Positions 37,291 through 47,161 of a stretch of DNA of 64,000 nucleotides are shown piece by piece. Origin of the DNA: Shewanella sp. 1CM18E (GTDB lineage: Bacteria > Pseudomonadota > Gammaproteobacteria > Enterobacterales > Shewanellaceae); assembly GCF_023161665.1 (NCBI RefSeq), contig NZ_JALNTW010000010.1, forward strand, positions 93,628 to 157,627, given 5' to 3'. The notes below the pieces were generated by a model. It was not told the DNA's origin and did not search any database. It worked only from the letters and a program-made list of their open reading frames with translations. Each line of letters starts with the position of its first letter. The first letter of the stretch is position 1. The translations under genes and the position numbers were made by a program.

Positions 37291-37670
37291 AACCGCCTAC
37301 TTCAGTAGCGGCCGTTATTATCAATTAGACTTTGCCTGAAGTACGTTTAATAGCATTGCGGAGTAAGGTAATGTTTAACGACTTATAAGCACCTCGACAT
37401 TTTTGAAAGAAAAGGGTCCATGGAGGCGAGCTTAGCATCGATGCGATACACGGCTTATAAGTTCATTTAAACATAGCTGATTAACTCAAGTGATACGTGA
37501 GCTTTGCTAATAGTGCGGTACAAGCTTCTAAATCAGGGATGATTTAGTAGAGCCTATAGGGACATATTTACGGCGTCTTGTTAACGCACTCTAGGAAAGC
37601 TCCCCTTTAGGGAGTTCGTTTCATAAGGGCTAGCAAAGCCACCTTCTTCAGAAGGTGGGTCTTTTACTTA
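37291..37670. repeat. Hairpin-bounded element, possible IS200/IS605-derived remnant
   Basis: About 380 bases with no coding capacity, bounded by two hairpins: imperfect CCGCCTACT-TC-AGTAGCGG (37293-37311) and perfect CCACCTTCT-TC-AGAAGGTGG (37639-37658). Inside lie GTTTAA...CTTATAAGC / GCTTATAAG...TTAAAC (37373-37472) and CTCCC/GGGAG (37600-37614). Terminal hairpins without terminal inverted repeats are how IS200/IS605 elements and their short non-autonomous derivatives look. The right hairpin followed by TTTT could alternatively be a plain terminator. Confidence 0.4.
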
Positions 37671-37703
37671 GTCGTACTTGTGCTTAAAGCACTTTCTGAG
37701 GCG

Positions 37704-39368
37704 TTAGTATGCGCTGTCGTGTACTGACTGCACTGCACGGCCTGACGGGTCGATGATCCCTTGTAAGCTCTCATCCCATGCTAATGCCTCTGGTGTTGAG
37801 CAGGCTACTGACTTACCACCTGGCACTGTTTCTGCTGCACTTGGTAGCGGGAACAATTCTTCAAAGAAGGTACGGTAAAAGTAAGCTTCTTTGGTTTCAG
37901 GTGTGTTGTATGGGAATCTAAATTTAGCATTTGCCAGTTTTAAATCGTCTACCTGTTCGGCTGCATGATCTTTTAGACCGTCAATCCAAGAATAACCTAC
38001 ACCATCGCTAAACTGCTCTTTTTGACGCCATGCCACTTCTTTTGGCAATTTATGCTCAAATGCTTCACGTAAAATGTGTTTTTCAATCTTACCGTTCTTC
38101 GACATTTTCGCTTCTGGGTTAGTGCGCATGGCTACATCCATAAACTCTTTGTCTAAAAATGGCACGCGTGCTTCCAGTCCCCAAGCCGCCATGGCTTTGT
38201 TGGCGCGTAGGCAGTCAAATAAATGCAGCTTATCTAACTTACGTACAAGTTCCTCATGGAATGCTTGTGCGTTTGGCGCTTTGTGGAAGTATAAGTAACC
38301 GCCAAATAGCTCATCGGCTCCTTCGCCCGACAACACCATTTTAATGCCCATAGCTTTGATTTTTCTCGCCATTAAGTACATAGGTGTTGCTGCACGAATG
38401 GTGGTGACATCGTATGTTTCTAAGTGATAAATCACATCTTTAATCGCATCAATACCATCTTGGAAGGTAAAGGTTATTTCATGATGAATTGTGCCAATTG
38501 CATCGGCTACTTTTTGGGCGGCAATTAGGTCCGGTGCGCCTTCAAGTCCCACCGCAAATGAATGCAGCTGCGGCCACCATGCATTGCTTTCACCATCATC
38601 TTCTATACGGCGTTTAGCAAATGTTTGCGTGATCGCTGAGATAACAGATGAGTCAAGGCCGCCTGACAAAAGCACGCCATAAGGTACATCAGACATTAAT
38701 TGGCGTTTTACCGCAGCTTCTAATGCGTCACGCACATCTTCAGCACTTGCTGGGTTATCTTGCACTGCAGCAAACTCGCGCCAATCACGTTGATAGTAAT
38801 GAGTGAGCTCACCTTGTTCACTTGAAAGGTAATGACCAGGAGTAAAGGTTTCAACGGTTTTACAAACTGGCATTAGTGCTTTCATTTCTGACGCGACATA
38901 GAAGTTGCCTTCTGCGTCACGACCAGTGTATAGCGGGATAATACCCATGTGATCTCGGCCAACTAAATAAGCATCTTTGGCTTTATCGTAAAGTACGAAT
39001 GCGAAAATGCCGTTAAGCTTATCAAGAAACTCGGTGCCGTATTCTTGGTATAGCGCCAAAATGACTTCACAATCCGAGTTAGTTTGGTAGCTGTACTTTT
39101 CACCTAGCTCTGCTTTTAACTCTTTATGGTTGTAGATCTCACCGTTAACAGCTAATACGATTGAACCATCTTCGCTTAGCAGTGGCTGAGCACCGTGTTC
39201 AATATCAACAATAGCTAAGCGCTCGTGGGCTAATATCGCTTTATCACTGCTGTAAATACCTGACCAATCTGGGCCACGATGACGCAGCAGTTTAGACATT
39301 TCAAGAGCGACTTGACGCAGTGGCGTTGCATCTGACTGGATATCTAAAATTGCAAAAATTGAACACAT
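37704..39368 (-). CDS. asnB: Asparagine synthase (glutamine-hydrolysing)
   Basis: A 554-residue enzyme, the same length as E. coli AsnB, that makes asparagine from aspartate using glutamine and ATP. Cys2 (MCSIFAI) is the glutaminase nucleophile after Met removal. The N-terminal domain has RHRGPDWSG and LAVNGEIYNH. The synthase domain has the pyrophosphate loop LLSGGLDSSV and GEGADELFGGY. Monocistronic. Confidence 0.96.
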   Translation of the reverse strand: MCSIFAILDIQSDATPLRQVALEMSKLLRHRGPDWSGIYSSDKAILAHERLAIVDIEHGAQPLLSEDGSIVLAVNGEIYNHKELKAELGEKYSYQTNSDCEVILALYQEYGTEFLDKLNGIFAFVLYDKAKDAYLVGRDHMGIIPLYTGRDAEGNFYVASEMKALMPVCKTVETFTPGHYLSSEQGELTHYYQRDWREFAAVQDNPASAEDVRDALEAAVKRQLMSDVPYGVLLSGGLDSSVISAITQTFAKRRIEDDGESNAWWPQLHSFAVGLEGAPDLIAAQKVADAIGTIHHEITFTFQDGIDAIKDVIYHLETYDVTTIRAATPMYLMARKIKAMGIKMVLSGEGADELFGGYLYFHKAPNAQAFHEELVRKLDKLHLFDCLRANKAMAAWGLEARVPFLDKEFMDVAMRTNPEAKMSKNGKIEKHILREAFEHKLPKEVAWRQKEQFSDGVGYSWIDGLKDHAAEQVDDLKLANAKFRFPYNTPETKEAYFYRTFFEELFPLPSAAETVPGGKSVACSTPEALAWDESLQGIIDPSGRAVQSVHDSAY

Positions 39369-39797
39369 AGGTCACTCCAAAATAATTCTGTTTTAATCTT
39401 TAATTGCCTATTACTGTGCCATTGAATATTTAACAATACAAATCGGTTTATGATGATTTATCTGTATTTTGGTTGTTTTACCAGTATTTTGTTTATCTAA
39501 TTATTTTTTTAAATGATGATTAAATAATTTTTTAGCTGTTTTACTGGGGAATGTTTCGTGACGCTATCGAATAGGGCGGAATGACTGGATAATCTATAAC
39601 GAGATGCGAATAATCACTTTTTTCAGTTTTTAGCTGAAAAAGCCTATTTTAAGAGATTAATCGGTGAGCTATTGCAAGTAATACGGCATAAAGTATGGAC
39701 ATTTACGCGTTATTGCAAAAGCTTGCGCGAGAGTAAGTTGGCAACGAAAATTGATAAATGGTTAACAGATAGGCTGAGTTAAAGGCTGAATTAAAGC
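39369..39797. other. Intergenic region upstream of asnB
   Basis: About 430 AT-rich bases between asnB and the M28 peptidase gene. It should hold the asnB promoter. A weak AT-rich hairpin (CTTTTTTCAG/CTGAAAAAG) lies near 39617-39642. No gene was seen. Confidence 0.4.
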
Positions 39798-39832
39798 CAA
39801 AAAAAAGCCGACAAGTGGGTAGCAAGCCGGCT
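39798..39832 (-). terminator. Terminator of the M28 peptidase gene
   Basis: On the minus strand a GC-rich stem (AGCCGGC / GTCGGCT with one G-U pair) is followed by a long T run. Confidence 0.8.
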
Positions 39833-39856
39833 AGTTGGAAACATGATAATGGCGTT

Positions 39857-41503
39857 TTATTGTGTCGCATCATCCTTAGCTGGACGCAATGCGTTAAATT
39901 CGGTGCCTTTATAATATCCAGGCCAATCGTTGTTATTACCAAGTGTAGCAGCTGCTTGATAAAAAATGGCGAGATCTTCTAGCGCGCCAGAAAGATCCCA
40001 GTCTTCACGATATTCATCACACACATTATGGTAGCAACCTTTCATTTTAATCTGCATTGCTGCTTTATATTGGGCTGTTGCTTCATCTACAGGATCACTG
40101 CCACCGCCAGCAAACACTGCGGGTACGCCTTTTTTGGCAAAGCTGAAATGATCTGAGCGGAAAAAGCCGCCAGCTTCGGGATACTTTTCACTTTTTGCTG
40201 TACGGTTTTGGCTTTTTAGCGCGTCAATAAGGTAGTTTTCAAGCTCAGATTTACCTTTACCAATAATGGTGTAGTCTAAGGTGCGGCCATAGACGTTAGT
40301 GCTATCAAGGTTAAACACCGCGACTGTTTTATCTAGCGGGTAAATTGGATCTGCCGCATAATAGCGTGAGCCAAGTAAACCTTGTTCCTCACCGGTTGTG
40401 GCGATAAAGGTGAGTGAGCGAGCAAGTGGCTTGCCCTTATTTGCTTGGTCGGCAAATTGGCGTGCAATTTCTAAAATGCCTGCGGTGCCAGAGGCGTTAT
40501 CGAGTGCGCCATTATAAATTTGATCACCTTGTTTATTGGGGTCTATGCCAATGTGGTCCCAGTGCGCGGTAAATAGCAGTTGCTCATTAGGGCGGGTACT
40601 GCCAGGTAGAGTCGCGACAACATTATAGCTATTGCTATACTGGGCTTTATTTGCAAATGCAATTGACGCGTTTTGATTTAATGCAAGACTAATTGGGCTT
40701 GCGGCGGCGCGATCTACAACGGTTGATAAAGATAGACCTGCTTTAGTAAATAGCTGCTCAGCAGTGCTGTAAGTCATCCAACCTTCAACTTTAACACGCT
40801 TAGATTGTTGCTCTGTGTTGGCTAAATCTTGTTGAGCACCAGTCCAGCTGTTTTCAACAACAGACCAAGGGTAAGAAGCAGGCTTAGTATCGTGAATAAT
40901 AATCGCGCCTAATGCACCTTGGCGACTTGCTTCTTCAAACTTGTAGCTCCAGCGGCCGTAATAAGTCATTGCTTTGCCGTTAAACTTACCTGAGTCGGGC
41001 AGAGCAAAGCCAGGATCGTTGACTAAGATCACCGCTATTTTCCCTGTCATATCTAGGTCTTGGTAATCGTTCCATTGATATTCTGGGGCATTAATGCCGT
41101 ATCCAACAAACACTAACGGTGCATTATTAATATCAATATTGGCGATATCATGACGGCTGCTTAGCACTATGTCTTGACGATATTTAACGGCTAACTCACC
41201 TAGTTGGATCTGTTGTTGCTCTGATGGTGTGTAAGTCACCATAGGTACGGCTTGCAAATAGTCTTTACCGTTAGGCTTTTCGAGGCCCATTGCAGCAAAC
41301 GCTTCACTTAAATAGGCGAGGGTGAGTTCTTCGCCTTTGGTGGTTGGCGCTCGGCCTTCAAATTCGTCAGAAGAGAGTATTTTGATGTCTTGTCGGAAGC
41401 GACTTTCGTCAAAATTAATATCTGTGGTGTCACTAATGTTGCTTGGGTGTTGGCTGCAAGCACTTAACATTGCTAATGCGCAAGCCGACAAAATTGTCCG
41501 CAT
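39857..41503 (-). CDS. M28 family metallopeptidase lipoprotein
   Basis: A 548-residue protein with a lipoprotein signal (AMLSAC, Cys acylated). A PA (protease-associated) domain in the middle precedes the M28 zinc aminopeptidase catalytic domain. Zinc-site motifs: TAHWDHIGID, NASGTAGILEIA, TTGEEQGLLGSRYY, FNLDSTNVYG and FFRSDHFSFAKKGVPAV. It probably degrades peptides at the envelope. The gene is single, with a terminator of its own. Confidence 0.9.
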   Translation of the reverse strand: MRTILSACALAMLSACSQHPSNISDTTDINFDESRFRQDIKILSSDEFEGRAPTTKGEELTLAYLSEAFAAMGLEKPNGKDYLQAVPMVTYTPSEQQQIQLGELAVKYRQDIVLSSRHDIANIDINNAPLVFVGYGINAPEYQWNDYQDLDMTGKIAVILVNDPGFALPDSGKFNGKAMTYYGRWSYKFEEASRQGALGAIIIHDTKPASYPWSVVENSWTGAQQDLANTEQQSKRVKVEGWMTYSTAEQLFTKAGLSLSTVVDRAAASPISLALNQNASIAFANKAQYSNSYNVVATLPGSTRPNEQLLFTAHWDHIGIDPNKQGDQIYNGALDNASGTAGILEIARQFADQANKGKPLARSLTFIATTGEEQGLLGSRYYAADPIYPLDKTVAVFNLDSTNVYGRTLDYTIIGKGKSELENYLIDALKSQNRTAKSEKYPEAGGFFRSDHFSFAKKGVPAVFAGGGSDPVDEATAQYKAAMQIKMKGCYHNVCDEYREDWDLSGALEDLAIFYQAAATLGNNNDWPGYYKGTEFNALRPAKDDATQ

Positions 41504-41654
41504 ATTAAGGTCCTATTATTGTTATTTTAGACTTTCTGCTTTTACTAAGTTCATGATGGAGGAAAATAACCCTCTATGGCAAGAGGGCTGGGGGATGAAT
41601 ATGTTACGTAATATTGCGTCTATTTAATATTTTGAAATTAAAGAGCAATATTTA

Positions 41655-42401
41655 TCAAACAACGTCGATGTCACCTGCGCAATTAAAGATATGGTTCGGT
41701 CTAAAAGGCTCTTTTTCGATATCAGCTAATGAGCTAACACCACTAGTGACTAAAATCGTCTCTAAGCCAGATTGAAAACCAGCAAGTATGTCGGTTCGCA
41801 TATTATCGCCAATGATCACCGTATTGTCTGAGTGGCCACCAATATGATTTAGCGCCGAGCGAATGATCCATGAACTTGGTTTACCCACATAAAATGGCTT
41901 TTTTCCACTAATGCGTTCAATCGGGGCGCATAATGCACCACAAGCAGGGCTATAAGCTGGGCCATGGCTATCGGGATTCGTTGCGATAAAGCGTGCCCCT
42001 TCACTAACAAACTTGGCTGCTTTATGGATCATGTCCCAATTATAGGAACGTGTTTCACCGACGATCACGAAGTCGGGGTTGATATCAGTGATGGTAAACC
42101 CTGCTTTATATAATTCGTGGGTTAATGCTCCTTCGCCAATCACAAAGGCTTTGGTGCCGTGTTGATGTTTAAGAAAATCAGCAGTCGCCATCGCTGAGGT
42201 GTAAAAGCACTCTTCGGGAATATTTATCCCGGCTGCGCCGAGGCGGTTTTGTAGATCCTTTCCGGTTTGTACTGGGTAGTTTGTGAGTACAACGAGAGGA
42301 TTACCTTGCTCCAGCACGCGGTGAATAAATTTGTCGCTTCCAGGAATAAGCTGATTGTTATGCAGCAGGACACCATCGATATCGCAAATAATATTTTTCA
42401 T
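41655..42401 (-). CDS. nagD: HAD-IIA phosphatase, NagD/UmpH type
   Basis: A 248-residue HAD hydrolase of near-identical length to E. coli NagD (UmpH). It contains CDIDGVLLHNN (nucleophile Asp7 and Asp9), VVLTNYPV (motif II), GKPSSWIIRSAL (Lys) and IIGDNMRTDILAGFQ (motif IV). UmpH dephosphorylates UMP and other nucleotides. Not linked to nagA/B here. Confidence 0.9.
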   Translation of the reverse strand: MKNIICDIDGVLLHNNQLIPGSDKFIHRVLEQGNPLVVLTNYPVQTGKDLQNRLGAAGINIPEECFYTSAMATADFLKHQHGTKAFVIGEGALTHELYKAGFTITDINPDFVIVGETRSYNWDMIHKAAKFVSEGARFIATNPDSHGPAYSPACGALCAPIERISGKKPFYVGKPSSWIIRSALNHIGGHSDNTVIIGDNMRTDILAGFQSGLETILVTSGVSSLADIEKEPFRPNHIFNCAGDIDVV

Positions 42402-42730
42402 TAGGCTCTCTTAGCTCACTTTAGCTGGTGGATTAGTCAATCTTTATCTAATGCTAAATAGAGCAGAAAAACAATGGCTATTAAGTTAAATATCGAACAG
42501 AAAGTGGTTGGTTTATCTGCTCTTTAAAGACAATACGGCTGAATTGTAGTCATGTGTATATTCGCATAGTAACATTTGTATTGACCTTAATTATTTTTCA
42601 GATATTGTGTCGTTAACTCCTTTATTAATAATAAGATACAGTCGTTAATAGAATGTTTTAGCTGCATTGTTAGCTGTGACTTTAGTAGCGTCTACGACTC
42701 AACTCTTACTTCTCAGTTAGCGATATTGTC
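42402..42730. other. Intergenic region upstream of the diguanylate cyclase gene
   Basis: About 330 AT-rich bases between divergent genes; no feature was assigned with confidence. Confidence 0.35.
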
Positions 42731-44695
42731 ATGGATAAGATAATTTCATTCATTTTTTTGCTTGTGATTTCAATTAACTGTCATGCTGCAAATACTGCTG
42801 AGTTTTCCCCTTTTGATACCATCCAAGACTTTCCTAATGGCGAGCAAATTATTCAGCTATTAGATGATAAAAATATTGTTGCGGCTCGTAAGCGAGAACG
42901 ACTACATCAGCTTATTTCTCAACAACAAATAGAGACATCTGCTTTTTATAGTTTTGCTTATTATCGTATTTTGCACGATATCGAGTTATCTAATAGCTCT
43001 CCCCAATTAGCAGAGCAGGCTATAGTTGACCTGTTAGAAGCAGGCAAATATCACCAACAAGATTGGTTAATCGCAGAAGCGCAGATGTGGCTAGCAACTT
43101 TTGCTGCACGAGAAGGCCATTATAAGGATGGTCTAACCTTAGTAGAGGATTCGATTACATTATCGAAAAAGGCTAACTTTGTTCATTTAACTGCTCGTGG
43201 GTACAACACTAAGGCTGCTCTCTATTTCTTCCAAGATCAGTACTACTTCGCTTTAGAGTATTATCTAAAAGCTCTCGATATTTTTATGGCTCATCCTGAA
43301 GATCCATATGTCAGTAAAGTTTTATCAAATGTGTCGTTAATTTATCTCGAGATTGAAGAGTGGGATAAGGCTTGGGAGTCAAACGCTAATGCACTTTCTC
43401 ATGTTGAACAGCATGGAGGCGACTATGAGCAAATTAGTGCGTTTAATAATAATGCTGCATTTATTTTAGAGCGGCTTGGTCGAGTTGACGAAAGTAAACC
43501 TTATCTTATTGCAGCACAAAAAAGCGCTGATAAGAGTGGTGAGCTACGGGTTCAATTCAATGTGATGACTGCTTGGTTACATTATTATTTATCTTCGGAG
43601 CAGTATCAAAACGCTACTGCTGAGGCTAGTGAGTGTATTACTCGTTCTTCGGAATTAGCGTATCGGGTTATTGAAGCTGATTGCAGCCGTATGTTGGCTA
43701 AAGCGCAAATAAAGCTTGATGAGATAGATACAGCTCTCGAAACATTAAATAAAACAAAACTGCTGTATGAACAAATAGGTACCCAAGCCTCTCATGCTGA
43801 TATGTTTAATAACTACGCTTTGGCATATGAGGCATTAGGCGAGTTTAAAATAGCGCTTGAATATCAGCGTAAAGCAAATGAGGCGGAAAAAGCGCTGTTA
43901 TTTGATAAGCGTGGCAAAATGCTACTTAATCTGAGCGAAACTTATAAAGAGAAATATCGCTTACAAGAGGTGGCGTTATTGACGGCTGAGAACGATGCTC
44001 ATGAAGCACGTCTGGCGGAGCAGGATATAAGAGAGAAGTTTTTATGTTTCTTTATTCTTGTTGCAATCATCTCTATATCGCTATTGATCAAGAAGCGTTA
44101 TTGGCTAGAAAATGACAATAAAAACTTGCAATCCTCGAATTTGGAGCTCTATAAGCAATCTAATATCGACACGTTAACGGGTTTGTATAATCGTCGTTAT
44201 TTTCTCGATTTCCTAGCGCAGCAGTCAGCAGGTCAAAGTACACAAATGTGTTTAGCCATTATCGATGTCGATCATTTTAAAGCGGTAAATGATAACTATG
44301 GTCACGACATCGGTGATGAGGTGCTTGTACAAGTCGGCAGTATTATCCAGAAAAATATTCGTGAGCAGGATTTGTTAGTTCGTTGGGGCGGTGAAGAGTT
44401 CGTTCTTTCCTTAAGTTGGCCAACATCAGCTGCACCAGTCAGCTTAGCTGAGCTTCAAAATCGTTTTGAAAGAGTACGCCAAGCAATTGCAGATGCCCCT
44501 ATTGTTGCTGGCAAACAGAGTTTAAACCTTACGGTTTCTATCGGCGTGGGTAAACGTCTCAATGCGTCGTTACTCAAAGATTGTTGGCAGGAAGTGTTAG
44601 AAGGTGCAGATAAAGCGCTTTACCGTGCCAAAGCCCAAGGCCGAGATAAAGTTGTGCTAGTAGAGCAAGTTGACCATGCCGGTAGAGCGAGTTGA
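42731..44695 (+). CDS. Membrane TPR-GGDEF diguanylate cyclase
   Basis: A 654-residue protein: signal peptide (about 1-19), a periplasmic tetratricopeptide-like region (about 60-400), a short coiled segment, one TM helix (about 437-455, LCFFILVAIISISLL), then a cytoplasmic GGDEF domain (about 485-640) that makes c-di-GMP. The active-site motif is GGEEF (553-557), and an RxxD inhibition site (REQD, 544-547) lies five residues upstream, so product feedback is expected. The TPR part may sense a periplasmic partner or signal. Convergence with nearby genes is not evident; the TonB receptor gene follows 152 bases later. Confidence 0.9.
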   Translation: MDKIISFIFLLVISINCHAANTAEFSPFDTIQDFPNGEQIIQLLDDKNIVAARKRERLHQLISQQQIETSAFYSFAYYRILHDIELSNSSPQLAEQAIVDLLEAGKYHQQDWLIAEAQMWLATFAAREGHYKDGLTLVEDSITLSKKANFVHLTARGYNTKAALYFFQDQYYFALEYYLKALDIFMAHPEDPYVSKVLSNVSLIYLEIEEWDKAWESNANALSHVEQHGGDYEQISAFNNNAAFILERLGRVDESKPYLIAAQKSADKSGELRVQFNVMTAWLHYYLSSEQYQNATAEASECITRSSELAYRVIEADCSRMLAKAQIKLDEIDTALETLNKTKLLYEQIGTQASHADMFNNYALAYEALGEFKIALEYQRKANEAEKALLFDKRGKMLLNLSETYKEKYRLQEVALLTAENDAHEARLAEQDIREKFLCFFILVAIISISLLIKKRYWLENDNKNLQSSNLELYKQSNIDTLTGLYNRRYFLDFLAQQSAGQSTQMCLAIIDVDHFKAVNDNYGHDIGDEVLVQVGSIIQKNIREQDLLVRWGGEEFVLSLSWPTSAAPVSLAELQNRFERVRQAIADAPIVAGKQSLNLTVSIGVGKRLNASLLKDCWQEVLEGADKALYRAKAQGRDKVVLVEQVDHAGRAS

Positions 44696-44824
44696 TTTTA
44701 CGCTAGGTAATGGAGGTACTTACAGTTGATTATTCTTTGTGAAGCAGGCTTATTGCTTTTCAATAGTTAATTGTAATGTTTGTAAATATTTTGCTGTACG
44801 GTTGCGATCTATAAGTAAATGTAA

Positions 44825-44843
44825 ATAATGTTCATTCTCATTT
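44825..44843. promoter_or_regulatory. Fur-box-like site before the TonB receptor gene
   Basis: The 19 bases before the start codon (AATAATGTTCATTCTCATT) match about 13 of 19 positions of the Fur consensus; the reverse strand reads ATGAGAATGAACATTATT, close to common Fur boxes. It overlaps the likely ribosome binding/start area, suggesting iron repression. Confidence 0.5.
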
Positions 44844-44847
44844 ATTT

Positions 44848-47001
44848 ATGGAAAGACAAGTGAAGTTAAGTACCGTAGGAGCCGCAGTATTGAGTGCTTT
44901 GGTCAGCACATCAGTTACAGCAGAACAAAAACAACAGGTCGCTAATCAATCAGATGATATTGAACATATCATTGTTACTGCCTCGCCATTTGCGCAAAAG
45001 TTAAGCGATACCCCTAATTCAGTTTTTATTGTGTCAGAAGAAGATTTAGATCTGCAGCGTGTGGTTGCACGTAATTTGTCTGAGATGATCTCCAATTTAG
45101 TGCCAGGCTTTTCACCTAGTACAGAAACTATGTCGACATTTGGTCAAAACTTTCGTGGTGGAAAAGCGATAGTGATGATTGATGGTGTACTGATTTCGAC
45201 AACCTTACGAGCTGGTGGCCGTGATCTACAATCAATCTCCGTTGATGTGATTGAAAGTATCGAGGTGATTAAAGGTGCGAGTGCTATGTATGGCAATGGC
45301 GAAGCTGGCGCAATTATTAACGTGATCACCAAAAAGCCAAGTGTGAACTTTGAAATGCAAACTCGAGTGGGGGTTGAAGCATTTGCCGATGAGCTTTCGG
45401 ACGCCGGTTATAGTATTTCGCAGAGCTTTTCTGGCACTACTGATTCAGATCTTGGTTACTTACTTAATTTGTCGGGTAAAGATCGCGGTAATCTTTATGA
45501 TTCCAACGGAGAGCAATTACCCGGCGCACCGAATAATCAAGGCGGAATGGGGGATGCCGATGAATATGATGTGTTATTTAAGCTAGAGCAGCAGTTTGAA
45601 TCAAGCCGCTTAGCTATGCTAGCTCATCATTATTATATCGAAAATAAGTTGCACTATAAGCGTACTGTCAATGAAGAAAACGGCCTAATTGAAATTGATA
45701 AGACTCAACCCTATGTTGGTCCCAATCCATCGACTAAATTAAGCACGGTACAGTTAACTTACGATCAAGATGACTTCTTCAGCCAACAATTAAGCCTGTC
45801 TGCCTATTACAGTAAAGTAAACGTGGGTTATGAATCCGCATCTGAGATTGTGTCTACCCGCAGTGGTTTTAAAGCAGCTATGCAATGGACGATTAATGAT
45901 AGAAGCCGTTTAGCTTATGGCTTCGAATACGGTAAAGATAATACCGAACAAGGCCGAGATCGTGACGTGCTTACAGGTATCGATGCGGATGGTAATCCTA
46001 TTACTCAGTCTCAATATATTTGTTCGGTATGTGATTTAACTGAAACTAAATTAAGCCCATTTGCACAATATTGGAATCAAGTAACCGATGAGTTAACTCT
46101 GCAATTAGGTTTACGTTATGAGAACTTTGAAATCGAAGTGCCAGACTATATGCGTTATAGCAGAGGTGTACTGAGTGCTAAACAAGGCGATACGCTTAAG
46201 TATGACAAACCTCTGGTGAACTTAGGTCTAGTTTATAATATTGCAGCAAGTACCGATATTTTTGCCAGTTACTCCCAAGGTTATTCTCACGCCGATATGC
46301 GTATGCTACGTGACATGCCAGTGGATAGTGTTGCTGAGTTTGCCGATGATATTCCAGCGACTCAAACTAACTATTATGAGATGGGCCTTCGTTACAGTGA
46401 TGATAGTCTACAAGGTAGCTTATCTTTCTTCTATTCAGACATTAAAGATGGTTATGCCTACGATTATAATGTCGACTCACAGGCGGATAAGCGTGTTGCC
46501 GCTGTGATTGTTGCGGATGAAGAGATCTGGGGATTTGAAGCAACACTGGATTACCAAATTAACCAGGAGATTAAATTTGGTACTAGTGTGTCTATGTCTG
46601 AAGGTAAGCGCACCAATAGTGAAACGGGTGATAATTATTGGATGAATGGTACGCGGATCACTCCGATTAAAGCGTCAATATATGGCGATTATCGCTTTAA
46701 TGACATGGCTTCATTGCGCCTACAGGCAAATTATGTGGGTGACAGAGACAAGCACGAACGTGAAAGTGATGCCGGTTATAGCTTTTATGAGTCACCTTAT
46801 GACGGTTATACGCTAGTTGATCTGGTATCGACTTTTGACACGGATTTTGGTCGATTCACCTTTGGTATTGATAATCTATTGAATGAAGATTATCAGCCAT
46901 TAGTTTCTCAGATGAATAAAGAAGTTATTTGGGAAACCTATCGTAGCCAGTTCTCAGGTTATGGTCGCCGTTTGGCGCTGGAATATAGTATAAATTACTA
47001 A
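44848..47001 (+). CDS. TonB-dependent outer-membrane receptor
   Basis: A 717-residue receptor with a signal peptide (MERQVKLSTVGAAVLSALVS...), a TonB-box-like IIVTAS, a plug domain (about 40-170: LSEMISNLVPGF, VMIDGVLIS, IEVIKGASAMYGNGEAGAI) and a 22-strand barrel of alternating aromatic residues to the C-terminus. Plug composition and barrel resemble catecholate/hydroxamate siderophore receptors rather than B12 receptors. A Fur-box-like site suggests iron-regulated expression. The ligand is not determined. It lies downstream of the diguanylate cyclase but with its own regulatory region. Confidence 0.9.
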   Translation: MERQVKLSTVGAAVLSALVSTSVTAEQKQQVANQSDDIEHIIVTASPFAQKLSDTPNSVFIVSEEDLDLQRVVARNLSEMISNLVPGFSPSTETMSTFGQNFRGGKAIVMIDGVLISTTLRAGGRDLQSISVDVIESIEVIKGASAMYGNGEAGAIINVITKKPSVNFEMQTRVGVEAFADELSDAGYSISQSFSGTTDSDLGYLLNLSGKDRGNLYDSNGEQLPGAPNNQGGMGDADEYDVLFKLEQQFESSRLAMLAHHYYIENKLHYKRTVNEENGLIEIDKTQPYVGPNPSTKLSTVQLTYDQDDFFSQQLSLSAYYSKVNVGYESASEIVSTRSGFKAAMQWTINDRSRLAYGFEYGKDNTEQGRDRDVLTGIDADGNPITQSQYICSVCDLTETKLSPFAQYWNQVTDELTLQLGLRYENFEIEVPDYMRYSRGVLSAKQGDTLKYDKPLVNLGLVYNIAASTDIFASYSQGYSHADMRMLRDMPVDSVAEFADDIPATQTNYYEMGLRYSDDSLQGSLSFFYSDIKDGYAYDYNVDSQADKRVAAVIVADEEIWGFEATLDYQINQEIKFGTSVSMSEGKRTNSETGDNYWMNGTRITPIKASIYGDYRFNDMASLRLQANYVGDRDKHERESDAGYSFYESPYDGYTLVDLVSTFDTDFGRFTFGIDNLLNEDYQPLVSQMNKEVIWETYRSQFSGYGRRLALEYSINY

Positions 47002-47029
47002 TGGCTTAACACTGAGTACTAGTTAATGC

Positions 47030-47066
47030 AAAAAGCCCCGAGTGAAATTTAACACTTGGGGTTTTT
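47030..47066. terminator. Terminator after the TonB receptor gene
   Basis: AAAAAGCCCCGAGTG pairs imperfectly with CACTTGGGGTTTTTT, with a T run. Confidence 0.75.
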
Positions 47067-47124
47067 TACTTAAAAATAAATAGGATAGAGAGCTGAGTCT
47101 TATTTTAAAGCTGACGGCCATAAA

Positions 47125-47148
47125 AAAGGGCACCCTAAGGTACCCTTT
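47125..47148 (-). terminator. Terminator of the purMN operon
   Basis: AAAGGGCACC / GGTACCCTTT with one mismatch; on the minus strand it is followed by a T6 run. Confidence 0.75.
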
Positions 47149-47161
47149 AACATTACGCTGA

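Noticed and set aside
37251..37700. CRISPR-like structure from repeated hairpins
   Set aside because: No regularly spaced direct repeats; the hairpins differ in sequence.
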